Shown here: positions 43,186 to 48,107 of the stretch, one piece after another
Numbering within the stretch: the first letter of the stretch is position 1
Layout of the letters: the number at the start of each line of letters is the position of its first letter
Origin: Nitrosomonas marina
GTDB lineage: Bacteria; Pseudomonadota; Gammaproteobacteria; Burkholderiales; Nitrosomonadaceae
NCBI RefSeq assembly: GCF_900110145.1
Contig: NZ_FOCP01000025.1
Location: forward strand, 1-48,107
DNA length: 48,107 nucleotides
Direction of reading: 5' to 3'
Program-made: the position numbers and the translations under genes
The notes under the pieces: generated by a model
Databases searched by the model: none
The model's input: the letters and a program-made list of their open reading frames with translations, nothing else
Told to the model about the DNA's origin: nothing

Positions 43186-44697
43186 TCATTCTTCGTTTTC
43201 TTCTTCAATAAATTTCTGTAGCTGCCGTAGGCGTGCCTCGACACTTGATAACTGATAAAAATCTCCATTATCATGCTTTAGTGCAATTCTGAGTTGCTCG
43301 ATGGCTGCATCATGGTAGCCTTGCAAGAAATAGACTTCTGCCAGTGCACGATGTTTCAACATTAACTTGTCCTGTTGTGCGTATGCACGGGCTTGTAATC
43401 GGTATAATGGAATATCGCTGGGATTAAACTGCAATTCACGATTAATCAGTTCTAGCGCGGCATCGGTCTGATTGTTTTGTAGCAGCGTATTGGCATATCC
43501 GTGAATAAGTGCTTTATGTTGCGGATAAATTTTCAACGCGGTGCGATATATCCGAAATGCGTCTTCAATCTGTCCATTCGCCAGTTTTACTTCTGCGGCC
43601 AGTGTCTCGATCATTGCGCCAGCTTGCAATCCTTTTTGCTCCACTTGAATAGCTTTTCCCAGCCTGTGGTTTTTAAGTACCATGTCCGGCTTAGTATCAG
43701 TTTGTATGAGCGTATAAAGCCGTGCCAGCTGCGAATCAGCCTCGTGATATTGTTTATCACGCAGTAATGCATAAATATAACCATACCGTTCAACCGCTTC
43801 ATTAATATACCGTTTGTCTTGAAGACGTGCTCTAAATTGATTGACCGCATCAGTGGATTTTCCGTGCAAGGCGCGCAGCTTCGCACGCACCAGTAGAAAA
43901 TCCGAACTGTCAGGAACCTGACGGTAACCAAGTTCATGCGTGCGGTTCTGAATATCAGCGATCCGTTCGTATGTTAATGGATGTGTACGCATATAGGATG
44001 GCGCACCGTTCTCATAAAAACGCCCAGCTTTTTGCAATCGCTCGAAAAAAGATGACATGCCTTGTGGATCAAATCCTGCATCCAGCAGTATGTTCAGGCC
44101 GACGCGATCTGCTTCTTTCTCATGTTTCCGTGTAAAGTTAAGTTGTGACTGTATGGCGCCTGCCTGGGATGCAGCAATGATTGCCTGACCTGCCTGTGGA
44201 TTTGAACGTGATGCCAGAATGGCAACGGCAAGCGCTGCTATTGAAGTGATCATGCTGTATTTCTGACCAGCAATCATGCGCGCAAGATGCTTTTGTGTGA
44301 CATGAGCGATTTCGTGAGCCATCACGCCTGCGAGCTCAGATTCACTTTGAGCAGCAATTATCAGGCCGCTGTTAAATCCCATAAAACCACCCGGTAACGC
44401 AAACGCGTTTATGGTGGAATCCTGTAATGCAAAAAATTCAAAGGATTGTCCCGGGCGTGTTTCTTTTGAATTTGCTATCAATTTGTGCCCAAGGTTATTG
44501 AGATAAGCTGAAATCTCTGGATCGTCCAGATAACTGGGGTCAGCTCGAATTTGCCGCATAATCTGCAATCCGATCTGTCGTTCTTCACGTGGTGTAATTG
44601 TTGCTTGTGACACATCACCCAGATCTGGCAGCTCATGTGCTACTGCCAGTGTTGGAGGGAACAGCAGCAATAGGATAAAGATAAAGCAATTTTTCAT
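43186..44697 (-). CDS. Periplasmic M48 metalloprotease with TPR repeats, BepA-like
   Basis: 503 residues. The signal peptide (FIFILLLLFPPTLAVA) is followed by a peptidase M48 domain with HEIAH (128-132) and the third ligand Glu195 in KHEKEADRVG. A C-terminal series of TPR repeats spans about 290-490. This is the BepA (YfgC) layout; BepA helps assemble or degrade outer-membrane proteins including LptD. Active site intact. Convergent with the EPS block. Confidence 0.9.
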   Translation of the reverse strand: MKNCFIFILLLLFPPTLAVAHELPDLGDVSQATITPREERQIGLQIMRQIRADPSYLDDPEISAYLNNLGHKLIANSKETRPGQSFEFFALQDSTINAFALPGGFMGFNSGLIIAAQSESELAGVMAHEIAHVTQKHLARMIAGQKYSMITSIAALAVAILASRSNPQAGQAIIAASQAGAIQSQLNFTRKHEKEADRVGLNILLDAGFDPQGMSSFFERLQKAGRFYENGAPSYMRTHPLTYERIADIQNRTHELGYRQVPDSSDFLLVRAKLRALHGKSTDAVNQFRARLQDKRYINEAVERYGYIYALLRDKQYHEADSQLARLYTLIQTDTKPDMVLKNHRLGKAIQVEQKGLQAGAMIETLAAEVKLANGQIEDAFRIYRTALKIYPQHKALIHGYANTLLQNNQTDAALELINRELQFNPSDIPLYRLQARAYAQQDKLMLKHRALAEVYFLQGYHDAAIEQLRIALKHDNGDFYQLSSVEARLRQLQKFIEEENEE

Positions 44698-44924
44698 GTC
44701 GGTATGATAACTGTTTCTATTTCAAGTTCAATGGCTTTACGTCTATTTTGAATAATGGTCCGCAAGTGGACGTATCGCTCTAAAGACGTGGTGGAATTTT
44801 GTGGTTTGACATGCGCCGATTAATTCTGCGATCATCAATCGACGCAAGAGTGAAATCGTTACTGGTACTTAGAGCGTACCAACACAATCGCATTGTAAAT
44901 TTCTACGAGAATCTGGCTGAAATC

Positions 44925-45968
44925 ATGCAATACAGAAATCTGGGCAATACAGAAACGAAAGTCAGTGTCATTTGCTTGGGAACTATGACCTGGGGCCAGC
45001 AAAATACCCGGAATGAAGCTTTTGAACAAATGGACTATGCGCTGTCAGAAGGTGTCAATTTTTTTGACACCGCTGAACTGTATTCAATACCACCAAAAGC
45101 TGACACATATGGTTTTACAGAAACTATCATCGGTGAATGGTTCAAAGCACGAGGTCGACGCGATAAAGTTGTCCTGGCAACAAAGATAGCTGGCCCCGGT
45201 TCTGATTGGATACCGCATATTCGAAGCGGTCGAACCACATACAATCGGGAAAATATTCAATCCGCGCTGGACGGCAGTCTGAAACGACTGCAGACGGATT
45301 ATATCGATCTGTATCAATTACACTGGCCGGAGCGCAAAACCAACTATTTCGGTCAACTTGGTTTTGCACCGGCAGACGATGCACAATACACTCCGTTTGT
45401 TGAGACATTGCAAGTATTGGAGGCTGCAGTTCGTGCCGGAAAAATACGTTATATCGGCTTGTCAAACGAAACACCCTGGGGAGTGATGAAGTTTCTTGAG
45501 CTCGCACGGCAGCATAATCTGCCGTGTATTGTCAGTGTTCAGAATCCTTACAATTTGTTGAATCGTAGTTACGAAGTTGGTATGGCTGAAGTATCCTGGC
45601 GTGAGAAAGTTGGATTATTGTCTTATTCCCCTCTGGGATTCGGAACTTTATCTGGTAAGTATTTGAACAGTCGAAGGCCATCAGGATCAAGACTCGATTT
45701 ATTTCCGAATTATATGCGATACAGCAGTCAAAACGCTATACGTGCGATTGAAAGTTACGTTTCAATTGCAAAAAAATATCAAATGGATCCCGCACAAATG
45801 TCTCTTGCTTTTGTAAACAGTCGACTTTTTCTTACCAGTACGATTATCGGCGCTACGACCATGGAACAGTTAAAATCGAATATCAATAGCATTCATTTGA
45901 ATTTATCGAAAGATGTGTTCGAAGAAATTGAAGAAATTCACCAGTTTCATCCCAATCCCAGCCCTTGA
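44925..45968 (+). CDS. tas: Aldo/keto reductase, Tas type
   Basis: 347 residues. The family features are MQYRNLGNTETKVSVICLGTMTWG at the N-terminus (shown in part: MQYRNLGNT), FFDTAELYS (Asp and Tyr), VLATKIAG (Lys) and YQLHWPER (His), the complete catalytic tetrad. SLAFVNSRLFLTSTIIGATT binds NADP(H). The ORF is open from 44799 but the conserved Tas start aligns at ATG 44925. Physiological substrate is unknown. Single gene. Confidence 0.88.
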   Translation: MQYRNLGNTETKVSVICLGTMTWGQQNTRNEAFEQMDYALSEGVNFFDTAELYSIPPKADTYGFTETIIGEWFKARGRRDKVVLATKIAGPGSDWIPHIRSGRTTYNRENIQSALDGSLKRLQTDYIDLYQLHWPERKTNYFGQLGFAPADDAQYTPFVETLQVLEAAVRAGKIRYIGLSNETPWGVMKFLELARQHNLPCIVSVQNPYNLLNRSYEVGMAEVSWREKVGLLSYSPLGFGTLSGKYLNSRRPSGSRLDLFPNYMRYSSQNAIRAIESYVSIAKKYQMDPAQMSLAFVNSRLFLTSTIIGATTMEQLKSNINSIHLNLSKDVFEEIEEIHQFHPNPSP

Positions 45969-46113
45969 GGATATTCGAAGCCTTTTAAATAAGGTAAATA
46001 GTAATTGAATTACGAAAGAACGACCTGATCAGACTATATAGATAATCCGTTTCTTTTATGGTTGGATCATAATAACTTTTACCGCTGGATCAAATGCAGT
46101 GTCTAATGTCTTA

Positions 46114-47592
46114 CTATTTGTTTACCGGCGGTTCGAACAAAGCTGGAATCGGTTTTGTTAAGAATTTTCTTTTTCTATGTTTTGACGCCAAGTTACGCTC
46201 GTCTAAGTTGGAGTGTGATTTCGTTTTATCTGGATTTGAATTATACGGTTGTGTAAATAGTGGATCGTCGTTTTCTGAGATTTTTGAAGCATTATTATGT
46301 GACACTTGTTCGCCATTGAAATAAATTACTTCAGCACGATTTTCTCCTGAGTCACGCACATTACTTTTTTCAGCAGGATTATGTTTTGTTTTCTTATCGC
46401 GCTTACCAGATATAGTTGGTTTCTCTTTAACTTTAGTGCCTTTACCTGGTTTCTTTTCAAGTTCTGGTAATTTTTCAATTTTTATTTTTTTTTGTAATAA
46501 CTTCTCGATACCTGCTAATAATTTTTTTTCCTCGGGACTAACAAATGATATGGCATAGCCTTTCGCACCTGCCCTACCTGTACGACCTACTCTATGAATA
46601 TAGTCTTCCGGATTATTGGGTAATTCGAAATTAATAACACATAGCAATTCTTCAATGTCCAATCCTCTTGCTGCTACATCGGTAGCGACTAGAACCTGTA
46701 TAGCACCTTGTTTGAAATCATTATAGGCTTGTGTCCGTTGTAGTTGATTTTTGTTACCATGAATAACCGCCGCAGAGACACCCTCTTTATCCAAGAATTT
46801 TTTTAAACGATCGGCACCAGTTTTTGTGCGATTAAATATCAGGACCTGACTTAATTTTTTTTCATTTATCAATTGTATCAATAACTTTGACTTGGATACA
46901 GTTTGAGTTGAATAAACAACATGGGTTATTGAGTCATTGATTGAATTTCCTTTGGCTACTTCAATTAGTACCGGTTTATTTAGTATCTGGTTGGCAAGGT
47001 TTTTTATCTCATCAGAAAATGTGGCTGAAAACATAAGGTTCTGACGTTTCAATGGTAAGTAATCTACTATTTTTTTAATATCAGGCAAAAAACCCATATC
47101 AAGCATTCGATCCGCTTCATCCAATATTAAAATTTCAACTTTGGAAAGTGCTATATTTTTTTGCTGGATATGATCCAGTAGACGACCAGGTGTTGCAACG
47201 AGTACCTCTATACCGTTTCTAATAATATTTATTTGTGAATCAATATTAACTCCGCCATAGACAAGTGCAGATCTTAAACCTGTATATTTACTATAGTTCT
47301 GAATACTTTCAAAAACCTGAATGGCCAGTTCTCTGGTAGGTGCCAGAACTAAAGCGCGCAGTGAGTGCCTGGCAGGTGATGCACTGGTATTTGCATAAGC
47401 CTCAAGTCTTTGCAGCATTGGTAATGTAAAGCCAGCGGTTTTACCTGTACCGGTTTGCGCACCGCCCATCACATCTTTGCCTTCTAAAACTGTCGGTATC
47501 GCTTTTTCCTGTATGGGTGTTGGAGATTTATAACCTTCTTCTGCAACAGCCCGTAGAATGTTGGCTGACAAACCAAGCTCTTCAAATAACAT
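46114..47592 (-). CDS. DEAD-box RNA helicase, RhlE-like
   Basis: 492 residues. Q motif (FEELGLSANILRAV...TPIQEKAIP), Walker A AQTGTGKT (45-52), PTRELAIQV, ILDEADRMLDMGF, FSATF, VLVATDVAARGLD and YIHRVGRTGRAG give a full two-domain helicase core. The C-terminal 110 residues are basic, low-complexity and end KHRKRKFLTKPIPALFEPP, as in RhlE. It probably remodels rRNA or mRNA structures, often under cold stress. Stop is within 50 bp of a weakly defined end; it stands alone. Confidence 0.9.
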   Translation of the reverse strand: MLFEELGLSANILRAVAEEGYKSPTPIQEKAIPTVLEGKDVMGGAQTGTGKTAGFTLPMLQRLEAYANTSASPARHSLRALVLAPTRELAIQVFESIQNYSKYTGLRSALVYGGVNIDSQINIIRNGIEVLVATPGRLLDHIQQKNIALSKVEILILDEADRMLDMGFLPDIKKIVDYLPLKRQNLMFSATFSDEIKNLANQILNKPVLIEVAKGNSINDSITHVVYSTQTVSKSKLLIQLINEKKLSQVLIFNRTKTGADRLKKFLDKEGVSAAVIHGNKNQLQRTQAYNDFKQGAIQVLVATDVAARGLDIEELLCVINFELPNNPEDYIHRVGRTGRAGAKGYAISFVSPEEKKLLAGIEKLLQKKIKIEKLPELEKKPGKGTKVKEKPTISGKRDKKTKHNPAEKSNVRDSGENRAEVIYFNGEQVSHNNASKISENDDPLFTQPYNSNPDKTKSHSNLDERNLASKHRKRKFLTKPIPALFEPPVNK

Positions 47593-47869
47593 TTATTAAA
47601 CTCCTAAACATTTGCTTCTTTTTACTACTCTTATATTTTCATAATATAAGTGGTGTTGTTTTCCTGTGAAAAAAATGACCTGATACATAAACAGAAAATA
47701 AATCAGACTAGAGTTATCAGTCGCGGATTTCATTAAGAATGGGAATGCAGCTTATCAAGCCGTTAAGCTCTGGAATCGGACGAGAGGTGAAATTGGATGG
47801 ATATGGCAGTGTAAAAATACTGAGTTCTGTTATGGTTTTTAAAAAGTCAATTTTGTCTTTAAAAAATAC
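47593..47869. other. Intergenic region before the terminator
   Basis: About 280 bp upstream of the helicase start with no recognisable gene or operator. The helicase promoter should lie here; I do not see a good candidate. Confidence 0.35.
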
Positions 47870-47902
47870 ATAACCCGCATAGGTAGACACTATGCGGGTT
47901 AT
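47870..47902 (-). terminator. Intrinsic terminator of the acidic protein gene
   Basis: ATAACCCGCATA, 9-nt loop, TATGCGGGTTAT: a perfect 12-bp stem. On the minus strand it is followed by GTATTTTTT, and it lies 40 bp past the stop at 47943. This is the clearest Rho-independent terminator in the window. Confidence 0.85.
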
Positions 47903-47942
47903 CGTGTATTAATTGATCAATAGACTGCAAGGTACAAACATA

Positions 47943-48107
47943 TTAATAATCGTCGTCGTCCTCGTCGTCATCATCTTCGTAGTCGTCATCGTCATCTTCC
48001 TCCTCCCAATCATCCCAGCCGTCTTCCTTCAGCACAAGCTCGCCCTGCTCTTTGCTGGCATCCAGGTCCGTCATCGGCGCTTCTTCATGCACCAGGTTTT
48101 GATGACA
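47943..48107 (-). CDS. C-terminal part of a highly acidic protein (partial)
   Basis: The frame is open to the window edge. The last 54 residues include KEDGWDDWEEEDDDDDYEDD and end in another Asp/Glu run. An ATG at 48074 could start a 43-residue protein, but the frame continues upstream (CHQNLVHEEAP), so this is more likely the tail of a longer protein. Function cannot be judged. The terminator at 47870-47902 follows. Confidence 0.55.
   Translation of the reverse strand, partial: CHQNLVHEEAPMTDLDASKEQGELVLKEDGWDDWEEEDDDDDYEDDDDEDDDDY

Overview
The window looks like chromosome of a betaproteobacterial ammonia oxidiser, most likely a Nitrosomonas species. The evidence is a cytochrome P460 gene (12382-12990), an exosortase-B type EPS locus with several PEP-CTERM proteins, a large di-haem peroxidase-family cytochrome, and moderately AT-rich DNA. 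The genus is inferred from gene content. No rRNA, tRNA, CRISPR array or intact insertion sequence was found.

Layout. 262-1257: PRMT-like methyltransferase. 1543-7357 (minus): a five-gene metal-handling operon, in order HupE/TonB-receptor fusion, thioredoxin-like protein, BNR-repeat protein, CopC and an unknown lipoprotein. 8087-12990: an HD-GYP phosphodiesterase, a small Cys-rich protein, PilU, an EEP-family hydrolase and cytochrome P460. 13604-15574: a His-tailed secreted protein and two PEP-CTERM proteins. 15995-19839 (plus): first EPS block, with a sulfotransferase, EpsL and a WcaJ-type sugar transferase. 19987-22173: di-haem cytochrome. 22493-24737: two tandem paralogous PEP-CTERM genes, each behind the same structured leader. 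25163-31972: TIGR03790-like protein, rhamnosyltransferase-like GT, a secreted protein behind a c-di-GMP-I (GEMM) riboswitch, then DHH phosphoesterase, APS kinase and RmlA. 32442-43114 (plus): main EPS block epsD-E-F-G, xrtB, epsI, polymerase/ligase, flippase, second sulfotransferase and polysaccharide deacetylase. 43186-47592: BepA-like M48 protease, Tas-like aldo/keto reductase and DEAD-box helicase. The window ends inside a very acidic protein.

How it fits together. EpsD-L, the WcaJ-like transferase, Wzx and the polymerase would build and export a polysaccharide. XrtB would process the PEP-CTERM proteins. Two sulfotransferases, a stand-alone APS kinase domain and a neighbouring DHH phosphoesterase (possible pAp recycling) suggest the polymer or lipid carrier is sulfated. 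Cyclic di-GMP recurs: HD-GYP enzyme, GEMM riboswitch, MshEN-like domain on EpsG, and two GEMM-like leaders.

The most notable unexplained signal is a 17-bp palindrome, TGYGACA-N3-TGYCGCA, that occurs five times, only between genes. At four sites a GATAAT -10 box lies 21-23 bp away. The sites precede the metal operon, both tandem PEP-CTERM genes and the two EPS blocks, which suggests one undescribed regulon linking metal uptake with matrix production.
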